A stretch of 64,000 nt of DNA from positions 2,737,632 to 2,801,631 of the forward strand of contig JACTAT010000021.1 in the NCBI GenBank assembly GCA_014526335.1. The letters run 5' to 3'. The notes under the pieces are model-generated. The model worked only from the letters and a program-made list of their open reading frames with translations. It had not been told where the DNA came from and made no database searches. How positions within the stretch are numbered: the stretch's first letter is position 1; the number at the start of each line of letters is the position of its first letter. Position numbers and translations under genes: made by a program. The DNA is from Chrysaora quinquecirrha. Lineage: Eukaryota > Cnidaria > Scyphozoa > Semaeostomeae > Pelagiidae. Of the stretch, positions 61,201 through 64,000 are shown piece after piece.

Positions 61201-63956
61201 TCTGATTTTCGCGCCAAAAAAGCTAAGATTCTGGATAAAAATTGTTGGATAAAAATTTTGATTTATTGCGTGGAGTCTCGTAGTTTCTTTGAAACTTGAA
61301 ATTTGCTTGAAAGACCAAATCAAAGAGTTCTTTTCACTTTGCTTCGGTTCCACATTTTCTTATCAAAAAAGCGAAGCAAATCGCTGATTCACTTCAAAAG
61401 AACGCCCCTACATCAGTAAAATTTACTCGGTAGAGCACGACATATGAAACAGGCTTCGGCTCTCACAATTCTCTCAGATAACAAAAGTTTTACTTACCTT
61501 ATGTACAAACTGATTGGTATAAGGGTATTCAACACCATGATAAAAGCAGGCCAGTGGAATAACGCAATTATCCCAGGATTATTCTTGTAGTAAGTCTCCC
61601 AAGGTAGATATATCTGAAAGTTCTGATAAAAAAGAAAGATAACATTAAAATAGGGATACAGAGCGGAAAAATTTTCGGGCATACTTAAAAGCTTTTTCCG
61701 TCTGACACTCCTCAGAGTATGAACGTCAGAAACAGACCGAAACAATAGACTAAGGTGGAATTTATACCCAGATGCGGTTCGAAATGCACAAATCGGAAAG
61801 AGAAACTGAATTGGCATTGTGTTTTAAACACCAATCAGCTAGCCGGGTACAGGGGGAAGATCAATAGAATTAATTGAAGAGTCAAAGTGAAAAAACGAAC
61901 TCTTTCTGTCTAAACAGAACCGGCATTTTGGTTTTGATGTGGACAGACTCCAAAACCACTAAATGAAACAAAGATCTTGCTTTGCCAATGATTTTAAAAC
62001 AATCCTCGCTGTAATTTTCTGCACAATTAGGGTTGTCGAGAAGGTGTTGTCCTATGTCCCAAAGATAAAATTATAAAATATATACGTATGGTGCTTAGGA
62101 CGAAAATTCGGTTATCAAATTATAAATGAAAGAATTGACAAATAACGTAAATGTTTAATCTTCTTCAGTCTACAAACCTTGCCAGTGTTTTTCTCCCAAA
62201 AATACGACATAAGTGATAGGAACGTGCAAATTAAGATGAGGGACAGGGCAATCTGAAACGATAGAAATAAAATATAGGGAGAAATCAGGAAATATGCAAT
62301 AGGAATATGCAATGCTACAGGAGGGGGGTCAATAATGGGAGGAGTGCCTTAAGCTGAATGACTTGCAGATTTACTGGACCATTTCACTAAACTTTTTAGG
62401 TCACTGCAGAGTCAGGAAAAAGTTACGGTCACACGGTCAGTGACCGGAGGATGGTTCATTAGAACAATAGAAAATATTTTGCCACACCCAAAACACGCCT
62501 ATTTTCCATTGTTAAGTGAGGAAGGTTTCTAGCTAGGGGTATTTTTGTCTGGAAGAAGGTTGAACACTTTTCTGGACTCTGGGTCACTGGACTTGTCGCT
62601 AGCTCCCTGATCACACAGTCTAGGTCATGGTACTAAATCACGGTGCTATAGACAACATATTATGCTACTGAAGAAGGCTCAACATAGCCGAAACATTCTA
62701 ACGGGAGAAGAGACAGCCAAATTGGAGAAAGTCCTGAGGCTCTATGACTTTGAGAGTTACTCAACGGTTTGATTGGTCTCTTTATCTTAGTTGAACTGTC
62801 CTTGGCTCTCTGACTCTCTTAAGAAAGAGAATTCTATCAATTGTTGCATGCAACTTGTGAAAAAATTCATTAATTTGTGATAAAACCAAAAATTAGACGA
62901 GATTTCCATCAGCCATTTTCACATAAAAAAGAAAATATGAAACTCCATCTTACATAAAGAACCAGTTGATTGGCAAGTCGATCCAGTTTTGTTCGCTTGA
63001 AAGTAGATTTTCCTGAAAACAGCAGACAATATCATGAATTCCTTTAAATGGATTCTCCAATTTATTTTGATACAACCTTTACTTACTGCTTTCAATAACT
63101 ATTTAAATTAACAGTGGTTTATAAATAAAAAACAGGAAAATAAACTGTTGGTCTTCTTTAGTACAGGTTTCTTAAAACTATGTTCCTAAAACAACACGAG
63201 TATACTTGTAGCTACGGGCATTGAATAGGACTGTAGAACTACATGACTCTTGGAACAAAAAGCAAAAGGAAAGACTAAAGCCAGGGTCATGTCGACCTTT
63301 GATAAGATAGAGCTAACGCCAACTAGTTGTTACTGGTGATGGTTGTGAAATAGTGCATTTAGCACCAGTCACTAGGATCTCAGTAGTAGGTTAACTAATC
63401 GAGACCTCAACCCTGGTTGTGACGCTACCGTAGCTCGGGCTCGAACCCCGAACTCGCTGAGCCTCTCAAACCACGAGCCAGCAGGATTAGATCACGACAA
63501 CCTTCACTGCTAACTTACTGCTGCTAAGTTACTGCTAATTTACGTCGACATGTCAACAACTAGTCTGAACTTATTGGATACAGTTGATGGCGTTCGCAAG
63601 TCGACTGCGAGTGACAGGAATCAACTAATCACAGAAGTAGAACATACCCAACTTTTTTCGGACTGTGCACCAGCTTGTTAGCATCAGAAAGGAACTAGTT
63701 GCGGACTAGTTGCCAGAGCGCTTATGTCGACAGGTCCGTTGCGATAAATTAGTTCGGATAAATCGCCGATTAGCCTACCAGACGGGAAGTAGCTCTGATT
63801 TGCCCGATGTTGACATTAGCCTTGCTAAGAACAAACGATAATTTGCAAAAGGAAAAGTGAAAGCAAAAACGTACCACTGTTCATCATTAACTTTGTGTCA
63901 TGTCCGGTGAATATCACCAAACCATAAACCCATTCAGTGTTCCTCAGAACGCAACC
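24990..63956 (-). CDS. ATP8B: P4-ATPase phospholipid flippase, ATP8B-like, partial and with a duplicated middle
   Basis: The gene reads from high to low coordinate. Upstream unique exons: 63875-63956, 62954-63012, 62178-62252, 61498-61613, 60119-60208, 59492-59546. Then come seventeen exons present in two near-identical copies (58602-58665 down to 44803-44890, and 43768-43831 down to 30303-30390), then 28674-28755, 27101-27242, 25961-26044 and 24990-25235. Visible P4 hallmarks are the PISL motif of TM4, the DKTGTLT phosphorylation site (split by an intron after DK), [18 protein letters not shown] and GDGANDV. Flippases of this family move phospholipids to the cytosolic leaflet, usually with a CDC50 partner (established knowledge). 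The ATP8B subgroup call rests on [17 protein letters not shown] and SFAFTL/KNFAFTL-type sequence around TM7-8 and is less certain than the P4 call. The N-terminus (including the actuator TGES loop) is beyond 64000, and the C-terminal tail is lost towards the gap. Confidence 0.9.
25390..25610. repeat. copy of the GCGAAGCAAATC-type element (flippase intron)
   Basis: 'gaattgctttcgtagcgatt', 'cgcttttattgcttag' and 'gagtctgattttcgcgccaa' match the element at 60958-61412. This copy lacks clear ends. Confidence 0.6.
25961..26044 (-). CDS. ATP8B: flippase exon: TM region [12 protein letters not shown]
   Basis: Twenty-eight codons, phase 0 at both ends, encode [20 protein letters not shown] and then LAMGIFDK. 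This is a conserved P4-ATPase segment (YN-xFTSLPVxxxGxxDxD). The donor is gtttga and the acceptor ttcag. Confidence 0.93.
26107..26660. repeat. two adjacent TIR elements of the GGCCCTGGCCAAACGATC family
   Basis: One copy runs 26107-26400 ('aggccctggccaaacgatca' to 'atgatcgtttggccaagc'). The second runs about 26420-26660 ('aaggccctggccacacgatc' to a degenerate 'tcttttggcctaggg'). Both are intronic, between flippase exons 25961 and 27101. Confidence 0.8.
26868..27045 (-). mobile_element. tRNA-like SINE (possibly tRNA-Lys-derived), - strand
   Basis: On the - strand the head reads 'ggcattttagctcagtgg', then an anticodon-arm-like 'gctctttaatcatgcag' and a B box 'gggttcaagtccc', closing with 'attatgcc', which can pair with the start. 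It resembles a tRNA, perhaps Lys, but is followed on its 5' side by 'aacatagccgaaacac'-type sequence shared with the array at 58735-59455. I therefore call it a SINE and not a tRNA gene. Confidence 0.65.
27101..27242 (-). CDS. ATP8B: flippase exon: TM7-TM8 segment
   Basis: The 142-nt exon encodes [40 protein letters not shown] and FVGFSAQ. This is the very conserved P4 segment following the P domain ([17 protein letters not shown] ... FYKN). The donor is gtaaaa and the acceptor tttttag, with phase 1 in and phase 0 out. Confidence 0.95.
27400..27850. repeat. full TIR element, CATTTTCGGGCATAC ends
   Basis: 'cattttcgggcatac' near 27406 is answered by 'gtatgcccgaaaatg' near 27796. The body contains 'taaacgtcagaaacagaccg', 'caccaatcagaaag' and 'caatagaattaatt'. 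Further copies are at 24170, 32380, 46960 and 61675. It is non-coding and is a MITE by inference. Confidence 0.8.
28320..28520 (-). mobile_element. degenerate tRNA-derived repeat
   Basis: On the - strand 'tagcttgatttggtagagca' looks like a tRNA A-box/D-arm. No good B box follows. It is probably a decayed SINE in the flippase intron. Confidence 0.4.
28674..28755 (-). CDS. ATP8B: flippase exon: end of P domain, [11 protein letters not shown]
   Basis: It encodes [20 protein letters not shown] and FSIAQF, starting in phase with the [11 protein letters not shown] exon of either copy (only the left one is adjacent). The sequence is diagnostic for P4-ATPases. The donor is gtaatt and the acceptor tttag. 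Confidence 0.95.
28820..28965 (+). mobile_element. tRNA-derived SINE copy, + strand
   Basis: The head 'gtagcgtcgtggcttaatac' and the B box 'ggttcgagccccagctacgg' match the family at 13645 and 63335. The tail includes 'gaggtctcgcttagataacc'. Confidence 0.6.
29348..30049. repeat. TIR element with a large central hairpin
   Basis: The left end 'gtaaatcctcgaataagccc' is answered near 30007 by 'gggcttattcgaggattt'. In the centre, 29661-29838 folds on itself: 'gatgttgtttttcttaa' with 'actatatattcggtca' mirrored by 'tgaccgaatatatagt' and 'aagaaaaacaacatc', with arms over 70 nt. The right edge of the element (30049) coincides with the point where the downstream copy starts after the 44050-44549 gap. 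Confidence 0.8.
30303..32305 (-). CDS. ATP8B: flippase exons, left copy: P domain
   Basis: Four exons are present. 32079-32305 encodes [20 protein letters not shown] and a variable insert ending VHFSVKE. 31048-31113 encodes [20 protein letters not shown]. 30593-30688 encodes [20 protein letters not shown] and [12 protein letters not shown]. 30303-30390 encodes [20 protein letters not shown] and [14 protein letters not shown] is the Mg2+-binding hinge of P-type ATPases. The donor of the 227-nt exon (gttggc) is weak. Microsatellites (TCAAG)n and (CACTA)n lie in the introns between them. Confidence 0.95.
30811..31035. repeat. (TCAAG)n microsatellite, left copy
   Basis: Tandem 'tcaag' with 'ccaag' and 'tctag' variants, about 225 bp, immediately before a flippase donor. 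The [13 protein letters not shown] frame is an artefact of the repeat. Confidence 0.97.
31161..32019. repeat. (CACTA)n microsatellite, left copy
   Basis: About 860 bp of 'actac' pentamers with recurrent variants ('cttaactacactttcctaca'). It lies in the intron between the 227-nt and 66-nt exons. The right copy is longer (45662-46599) and has a different arrangement of variants. Confidence 0.97.
32380..32940. repeat. foldback of two CGTCAGAAACAGACCG elements, left copy
   Basis: From 32410 to about 32670 one element copy reads forward ('aacgtcagaaacagaccgca' to 'gatgtggacagattccaaaa'). From about 32700 to 32915 a second, diverged copy reads in inverse ('ttttggaatctgtctgcatc' to 'ctgtttctgacgtttacact'). 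The pair can form a hairpin with arms of roughly 230-280 nt. The right-copy equivalent is 46955-47500. Confidence 0.75.
33378..34634 (-). CDS. ATP8B: flippase exons, left copy: N/P domain junction
   Basis: 34533-34634 encodes [20 protein letters not shown] and [14 protein letters not shown]. 33378-33417 encodes [13 protein letters not shown] and joins in phase to ETAVNIGYS in the next exon, giving the P-type LTGDK motif. The [18 protein letters not shown] string is a P4 signature. Between the two exons lie two TIR elements. Confidence 0.95.
33582..34465. repeat. two TIR elements of the GGCCCTGGCCAAACGATC family, left copy
   Basis: One copy runs about 33582-33860 ('ggcctggccaaaagatcaaa' to 'tgtttgatcgtttggccat'). 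A second, longer and more degenerate copy runs about 33938-34465. The right-copy equivalents lie at about 48145-49030. The 156-residue frame across them is a chance product. Confidence 0.7.
34655..35610. repeat. (AAACAT)n microsatellite with a higher-order unit, left copy
   Basis: The hexamer 'aaacat' fills about 950 bp. A longer motif, 'ctctgtagagataaactta', recurs several times, showing repeats of repeats. The MFMFMF- and ININ-type frames are artefacts. The right-copy equivalent is 49340-50346. Confidence 0.97.
35629..35665 (-). CDS. ATP8B: flippase 37-nt exon, present only in the left copy
   Basis: It encodes [11 protein letters not shown] after one base completing a codon with the previous exon. 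ALDNRDE is a P4-conserved motif. The acceptor (ttttcag) and donor (gtacat) are canonical. In the right copy the (AAACAT)n block runs directly into 'ccctcaataagacattaag' at 50347, so this exon and about 60 nt of flank are absent there. Confidence 0.92.
36143..37039 (-). CDS. ATP8B: flippase exons, left copy: N domain, LIYERLS and LRTLCLAYK
   Basis: 36969-37039 encodes [20 protein letters not shown] and HLD. 36143-36240 encodes [20 protein letters not shown] and [12 protein letters not shown]. These are the conserved N-domain end segments of P4-ATPases. Phases join (2+69 and 96+2 nt). Confidence 0.95.
36360..36930. repeat. degenerate element of the AAACATTG family plus (ATC)n, left copy
   Basis: A short (atc)n run at 36362-36385 is followed by 'gtaagcaatgttttaccgtt' and 'caaaacattgcttgacaagc' words of the TIR family, with a degenerate end 'catttgcccaggacctta' near 36908-36925. 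Confidence 0.5.
37110..37158. repeat. (ATTC)n microsatellite, left copy
   Basis: Tandem 'attc' tetranucleotides with a 'attt' variant; it recurs at about 51745-51790 in the right copy. Confidence 0.9.
37290..38040. repeat. two TIR elements of the GTCGCGCGCGACA family, left copy
   Basis: One copy runs 37290-37565 ('aaaactagaagacttgtcgc' to 'cgacatgtttcctagtttag') and one 37705-38040 ('ggctaaactaggagacttgt' to 'catgtctcctcgtttagcca'). Between them lies another dispersed repeat ('cccattcttcgcaaatagca'). The right-copy equivalents are 51930-52200 and 52340-52680. Confidence 0.8.
38146..39235 (-). CDS. ATP8B: flippase exons, left copy: N domain start, VRKRMS and KGAD
   Basis: 39192-39235 encodes [14 protein letters not shown]. 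38949-39005 encodes [19 protein letters not shown]. 38146-38197 encodes [17 protein letters not shown] (followed by D from the next junction). F-xxRKRMSVIV ... LYxKGAD is a P4 N-domain signature, with KGAD near the ATP site. Exon 38146-38197 is 52 nt and in frame here; its right-copy counterpart is 51 nt and out of frame. Confidence 0.95.
38400..38615. repeat. TIR element fragment, AAACATTG family, left copy
   Basis: 'tgcttgtcaagcaaagattt' and the end 'gatcttttggccagggccta' identify it. The 60-residue frame at 38381 is a by-product. Confidence 0.65.
39245..40205. repeat. larger TIR element with AATAAGCAA ends and a nested foldback, left copy
   Basis: The ends 'ttttttaaataagcaact' (39250) and 'caaattgcttattaaaaag' (40182) are inverse. 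Inside, 'gctgtttctgacaccgtatt' with 'agtcaccacttatcatg' (39746-39790) is mirrored by 'catgataagcggtgact' and 'gtctaatacg' (40080-40112). The block from 39890 on matches 1790-1900. It is non-coding. The right copy is at 53880-54835. Confidence 0.65.
40287..40521 (-). CDS. ATP8B: flippase exons, left copy: SPDEGALV segment
   Basis: 40489-40521 (33 nt) encodes [11 protein letters not shown]. The next exon ends at 40370 and encodes [20 protein letters not shown] and FGFVFL. Its donor is doubled: 'gtaagtaatt' offers a donor ending the exon at 40291 (80 nt, next exon out of frame) or four bases further at 40287 (84 nt, in frame, adding Val and the first base of Asn). [11 protein letters not shown] is diagnostic for P4-ATPases. 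Confidence 0.92.
40950..41540. repeat. (TAGTG)n microsatellite, left copy
   Basis: About 590 bp of 'gtagt' pentamers with variants. The motif is the exact complement of the (CACTA)n block at 31161-32019 in another intron of the same gene. The right-copy equivalent is 55585-56178. Confidence 0.97.
41674..42010 (-). CDS. ATP8B: flippase exons, left copy: [12 protein letters not shown] segment
   Basis: 41918-42010 (93 nt) encodes [20 protein letters not shown] and [11 protein letters not shown]. 41674-41743 (70 nt) encodes [20 protein letters not shown] and DVV. FF-xLxLCHTV is conserved in all P4-ATPases just after the phosphorylation site. Phases join correctly. Confidence 0.95.
42058..42525. 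repeat. TIR element of the GTCGCGCGCGACA family, left copy (composite)
   Basis: It starts 'gtggttaaactagggtacat' and ends 'catctctacttgtttagtca'. The middle carries two 'gtctcccagaaacacttgcg'-like blocks, as if one copy had inserted in or duplicated another. The right copy is at 56694-57150. Confidence 0.7.
42770..43050 (-). mobile_element. tRNA-derived SINE, left copy
   Basis: On the - strand the head is 'ggcgtagtggttagcgtgta', with B box 'ggttcaagccacgg' and the body 'gcaagttgttaacacaaatg'. The right-copy element at 57405-57690 is clearly the same family but differs at many positions, unlike the surrounding near-identical sequence. Just past its head the left copy lacks about 190-200 bp, including the 86-nt flippase exon. 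Confidence 0.75.
43195..43300 (-). mobile_element. tRNA-like SINE fragment, left copy
   Basis: On the - strand 'gagctctgtagcttcatgga' and the B box 'ggttcgaatcccatctattg' belong to the same family as the array at 58735-59455. The right copy is at 58035-58140. Confidence 0.6.
43768..43831 (-). CDS. ATP8B: flippase exon, left copy: TGTLTQN phosphorylation site
   Basis: It encodes [20 protein letters not shown] plus Tyr and one base. The catalytic Asp and Lys (DK) come from the upstream exon 59492-59546, which is adjacent only to the right copy. In the left copy the following 86-nt exon is missing, so the frame to KPIDLASNN is broken. Confidence 0.95.
43905..44049 (+). mobile_element. truncated tRNA-like SINE unit at the contig end
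   Basis: The sequence from 'atacatatgtatggtgttga' to 'cgtcgttggctctc' equals the first unit of the array at 58735-59455 and is cut by the N run in its tRNA-like head. Confidence 0.85.
44050..44549. other. assembly gap, exactly 500 N
   Basis: A second placeholder of exactly 500 N. The sequence on its left (to 44049) is the equivalent of 58873-58881, and the sequence on its right (from 44550) is the equivalent of 30050, so the flanks overlap by 14 kb and are not really separated. Confidence 0.98.
44803..46885 (-). CDS. ATP8B: flippase exons, right copy: P domain
   Basis: The exons are 46659-46885, 45549-45614, 45094-45189 and 44803-44890, identical in length and reading to 32079-32305, 31048-31113, 30593-30688 and 30303-30390, including CCRVTPLQK and [11 protein letters not shown]. 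After 44803 the gene runs into the N gap instead of reaching the [12 protein letters not shown] exon. Confidence 0.95.
45311..46599. repeat. (TCAAG)n and (CACTA)n microsatellites, right copy
   Basis: (TCAAG)n occupies 45311-45538 and (CACTA)n 45662-46599, separated by the 66-nt exon at 45549-45614. The (CACTA)n block is about 80 bp longer than on the left, with extra repeats of the 'cttaactacactttcctaca' variant. Confidence 0.95.
46955..47500. repeat. foldback of two CGTCAGAAACAGACCG elements, right copy
   Basis: Equivalent of 32380-32940, with small indels (for example 'ctgtatcacgcaag' where the left copy has 'ctgtatcacacgcaag'). Confidence 0.75.
47956..49310 (-). CDS. ATP8B: flippase exons, right copy: LTGDK segment
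   Basis: 49209-49310 ([20 protein letters not shown] ...) and 47956-47995 ([10 protein letters not shown]) match the left copy. The 37-nt ALDNRDE exon that should precede 49310 is absent from this copy, so the reading frame from 50778 cannot reach it in phase. Confidence 0.93.
48145..49030. repeat. two TIR elements of the GGCCCTGGCCAAACGATC family, right copy
   Basis: Equivalent of 33582-34465. A 13-bp tandem unit ('aaaagaaactcc') present on the left at about 33557-33570 is missing here. Confidence 0.7.
49042..49152. other. about 110-bp insertion unique to the right copy
   Basis: Between 'attataataac' and 'actctatctaggctctg' the right copy has extra sequence beginning 'gacattctggacgtgtcgtc' and ending 'ggcaattacagtacatg'; the left copy (34476-34484) joins directly. 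It is rich in CG dinucleotides ('catcgtcgtatcatcgtcgt') and unlike its surroundings. No clear target duplication or relation to other repeats in the window was found. Confidence 0.8.
49340..50346. repeat. (AAACAT)n microsatellite, right copy
   Basis: Same hexamer and same 'ctctgtagagataaactta' spacer motif as 34655-35610, but with a different unit order. It ends abruptly at 'ccctcaataagac', where the left copy has the 37-nt exon. Confidence 0.96.
50778..51673 (-). CDS. ATP8B: flippase exons, right copy: LIYERLS and LRTLCLAYK
   Basis: 51603-51673 and 50778-50875 have the same lengths and reading as 36969-37039 and 36143-36240. Confidence 0.94.
51930..52680. repeat. two TIR elements of the GTCGCGCGCGACA family, right copy
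   Basis: Equivalent of 37290-38040. The first is a few bases longer ('gtttccgaggtggctaaact' where the left copy reads 'gtttctggctaaact'). Confidence 0.8.
52783..53871 (-). CDS. ATP8B: flippase exons, right copy: KGAD segment with a 1-nt deletion
   Basis: 53828-53871 and 53584-53640 equal the left copy. 52783-52833 is 51 nt where the left exon is 52: on the + strand the left has five T in 'tcatttttaac' and the right has four. The deletion shifts the frame inside VIVKNEKG and would destroy the KGAD exon. Splice sites are unchanged. Confidence 0.92.
53880..54835. repeat. larger TIR element with AATAAGCAA ends, right copy
   Basis: Equivalent of 39245-40205, with several 1-nt homopolymer differences. 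Confidence 0.65.
54918..55152 (-). CDS. ATP8B: flippase exons, right copy: SPDEGALV segment
   Basis: 55120-55152 and 54922-55001 (or 54918-55001 with the in-frame second donor) are identical in reading to the left copy, including the doubled donor 'gtaagtaatt'. Confidence 0.92.
55585..56178. repeat. (TAGTG)n microsatellite, right copy
   Basis: Equivalent of 40950-41540, with more 'gtggt' variants near 55805-55860. Confidence 0.96.
56304..56639 (-). CDS. ATP8B: flippase exons, right copy: [12 protein letters not shown] segment
   Basis: 56547-56639 and 56304-56373 equal 41918-42010 and 41674-41743. Confidence 0.94.
56694..57150. repeat. TIR element of the GTCGCGCGCGACA family, right copy (composite)
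   Basis: Equivalent of 42058-42525, with indels ('gggggagagcgaggaacatg' here). Confidence 0.7.
57405..57690 (-). mobile_element. tRNA-derived SINE, right copy
   Basis: On the - strand it starts 'tctctgtggcgcagtggtta' (A box TGGCGCAGTGG), with B box 'gggttcgagccacgg' and ends in 'ggggtaaagtgtaaagtcga'. Its A and B boxes are better preserved than in the left copy. Confidence 0.8.
57709..57794 (-). CDS. ATP8B: flippase 86-nt exon, present only in the right copy
   Basis: It encodes [20 protein letters not shown] and SDNEDSSL, joining Tyr-Gly at one side and KPIDLASNN at the other in correct phase (2+84 nt). The acidic, serine-rich content fits the variable stretch after the phosphorylation site of P4-ATPases. 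The left copy lacks it together with the flanking intron sequence; 86 is not a multiple of three. Confidence 0.88.
58035..58140 (-). mobile_element. tRNA-like SINE fragment, right copy
   Basis: Same as 43195-43300. Confidence 0.6.
58602..58665 (-). CDS. ATP8B: flippase exon, right copy: TGTLTQN phosphorylation site
   Basis: Encodes [20 protein letters not shown], directly downstream of the DK-containing exon 59492-59546 in the continuous right contig. The intron falls exactly between DK and TGT of the DKTGTLT motif. Confidence 0.96.
58735..59455 (+). mobile_element. tandem array of three tRNA-like SINE units
   Basis: Three units of about 240 bp follow each other (about 58735-58975, 58976-59212 and 59213-59455). 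Each has 'gaa(g)aaggctgaacatagcc' then 'gaaacac', a 'ctgtatgactt' word, a tRNA-like head ('tatagctcagtgg' best in unit 3, then 'ttggctctctggtcatgcag' and 'ccaggttcaaa'), and 'aaaaatctatcctagtgtt'. Related single copies lie at 26868-27045, 43195-43300 and 62635-62885. The head resembles tRNA-Lys by eye. Confidence 0.8.
59492..59546 (-). CDS. ATP8B: flippase exon: QYVFSDK ahead of the phosphorylation site
   Basis: Encodes [18 protein letters not shown]. The final Asp-Lys forms the catalytic DKTGTLT with the next exon; the Asp is the phosphorylated residue in P-type ATPases. Confidence 0.96.
60119..61613 (-). CDS. ATP8B: flippase exons: TM3-TM4 with PISL motif
   Basis: 61498-61613 encodes [20 protein letters not shown] and [18 protein letters not shown]. 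60119-60208 encodes [20 protein letters not shown] and [17 protein letters not shown] is the TM4 motif of P4-ATPases involved in lipid selection (established). The two join as ...SLYIS-IEII and the second leads to [10 protein letters not shown]. Confidence 0.96.
60395..60480 (+). mobile_element. tRNA-like repeat fragment
   Basis: The B box 'ggttcaagccctgtcg' follows 'gcctgcgatcactggatatg'. The A box is poor. It is probably a SINE remnant in the intron between exons 60119 and 61498. Confidence 0.4.
60481..60957. other. intronic stretch with open frames of unknown meaning
   Basis: A 115-codon frame on the - strand (60654-61001) and a 73-codon frame on the + strand overlap here. Neither shows a recognisable motif. 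Words like 'gccgtgccgcac' and 'catgccgcac' at the two edges hint at a TIR element of about 480 bp. Confidence 0.3.
60958..61412. repeat. TIR element, GGCGCGTTCTTTTGGAGCG ends
   Basis: 'aagggcgcgttcttttggag' at the left is answered by 'cttcaaaagaacgcccct' at the right. A 33-bp direct duplication ('ttttggagcgaagcagaagt' twice, near 60970 and 61003) is present. The middle is shared with 25390-25610. Confidence 0.75.
61675..62031. repeat. CGTCAGAAACAGACCG element, right end missing
   Basis: It starts 'attttcgggcatacttaaaa' and ends 'gtaattttctgcac'; the inverse terminal repeat present at 27796 is absent. It is intronic. Confidence 0.75.
62178..63012 (-). CDS. ATP8B: flippase exons: [11 protein letters not shown] and TM3
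   Basis: 62954-63012 encodes [19 protein letters not shown], the conserved KR(T/S)x(L/I)DxxxN segment after the actuator domain. 62178-62252 encodes [20 protein letters not shown] and KNTGK, a hydrophobic membrane helix. Phases join. Confidence 0.95.
62635..62885 (+). mobile_element. diverged copy of the tRNA-like SINE unit
   Basis: 'gaagaaggctcaacatagcc' and 'cttggctctctgactctctt' match the array units at 58735-59455. The tRNA-like head is degraded. Confidence 0.6.
63335..63515 (-). mobile_element. tRNA-derived SINE, GTGATCTAATCC head
   Basis: On the - strand 'gtcgtgatctaatcctgctg' is followed by the B box 'ggggttcgagcccgagctac'. Same family as 13645-13868. Confidence 0.65.
63516..63874. 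other. flippase intron, nothing definite
   Basis: Words such as 'gtcgacatgtcaacaact' and 'gcttatgtcgacaggtcc' suggest a further repeat, but no boundaries could be drawn. Confidence 0.3.
63875..63956 (-). CDS. ATP8B: flippase exon: [20 protein letters not shown], first in window
   Basis: Encodes [20 protein letters not shown] and TKLMMNS, the conserved end of the actuator domain (LRNT-x-xxGxVxxxGxDTK). The acceptor at 63957 (on the - strand '...tttcaag') is followed by further gene outside the window. The TGES loop must be encoded beyond 64000. Confidence 0.94.
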
Positions 63957-64000
63957 CTTGAAAGAAGAAAACATTTTTGTTTTAATTGAAACATTAAAAC

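Noticed and set aside
1..64000. A novel biological system (defence, biosynthetic or similar cluster)
   Set aside because: The window holds two ordinary animal genes and repeats; no clustered set of functionally linked unknown genes is visible.

Overview
The window is intron-rich animal DNA. Coding exons are short (22-246 nt), introns mostly run from a few hundred bases to several kb with GT-AG ends, and the sequence is packed with microsatellites, tRNA-derived SINEs and small terminal-inverted-repeat (TIR) elements. Two genes can be read from conserved protein sequence: an IQGAP-family scaffold on the + strand and a P4-ATPase (phospholipid flippase, closest in remembered family features to the ATP8B subgroup) on the - strand. 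Together they point to a metazoan, most likely an invertebrate; I cannot name the species.

Layout. 1-8306: mostly intergenic repeats, including a 37-bp palindromic minisatellite, several TIR elements and a near-perfect 36-bp-arm hairpin, plus one possible first coding exon of an unidentified - strand gene at 4061-4142. 8307-23070: sixteen exons of an IQGAP gene covering the N-terminus, the calponin-homology domain and four IQGAP-repeat exon pairs; the IQ motifs and GAP-related C-terminus are missing. 23660-24159: a run of exactly 500 N. 24160-64000: the - strand flippase gene, read from high to low coordinate, from the end of the actuator-side region (63956) through transmembrane segment 4, the DKTGTLT phosphorylation site, the N and P domains and GDGANDV, to the last membrane segments (24990). 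The true N-terminus lies past the window edge and the last exons are lost towards the gap.

The dominant structural fact is that 30050-44049 and 44550-58881 are almost the same sequence, exons, introns and mobile elements alike, separated by a second run of exactly 500 N. The left copy is continuous with the downstream exons and the right copy with the upstream exons. This is what two overlapping contig ends look like when an assembler fails to merge two haplotypes. The copies are not interchangeable: the left copy lacks an 86-nt exon and the right copy lacks a 37-nt exon and carries a 1-nt coding deletion, so neither alone gives an intact reading frame. IQGAP also carries one clear 1-nt frameshift and one exon junction whose phase does not fit.

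The two genes are convergent (tail to tail) and share the same repeat families in their introns. IQGAP organises actin and small-GTPase signalling at the cortex, while the flippase maintains lipid asymmetry of the membrane; nothing here shows that they work together. I saw no undescribed biological system. The most interesting signals are the unmerged duplication with reciprocal exon loss, the modular exon pairs of IQGAP, an out-of-frame/in-frame tandem splice donor in the flippase, complementary (CACTA)n/(TAGTG)n blocks within one transcription unit, and a tandem array of tRNA-like SINE units where one contig breaks off.
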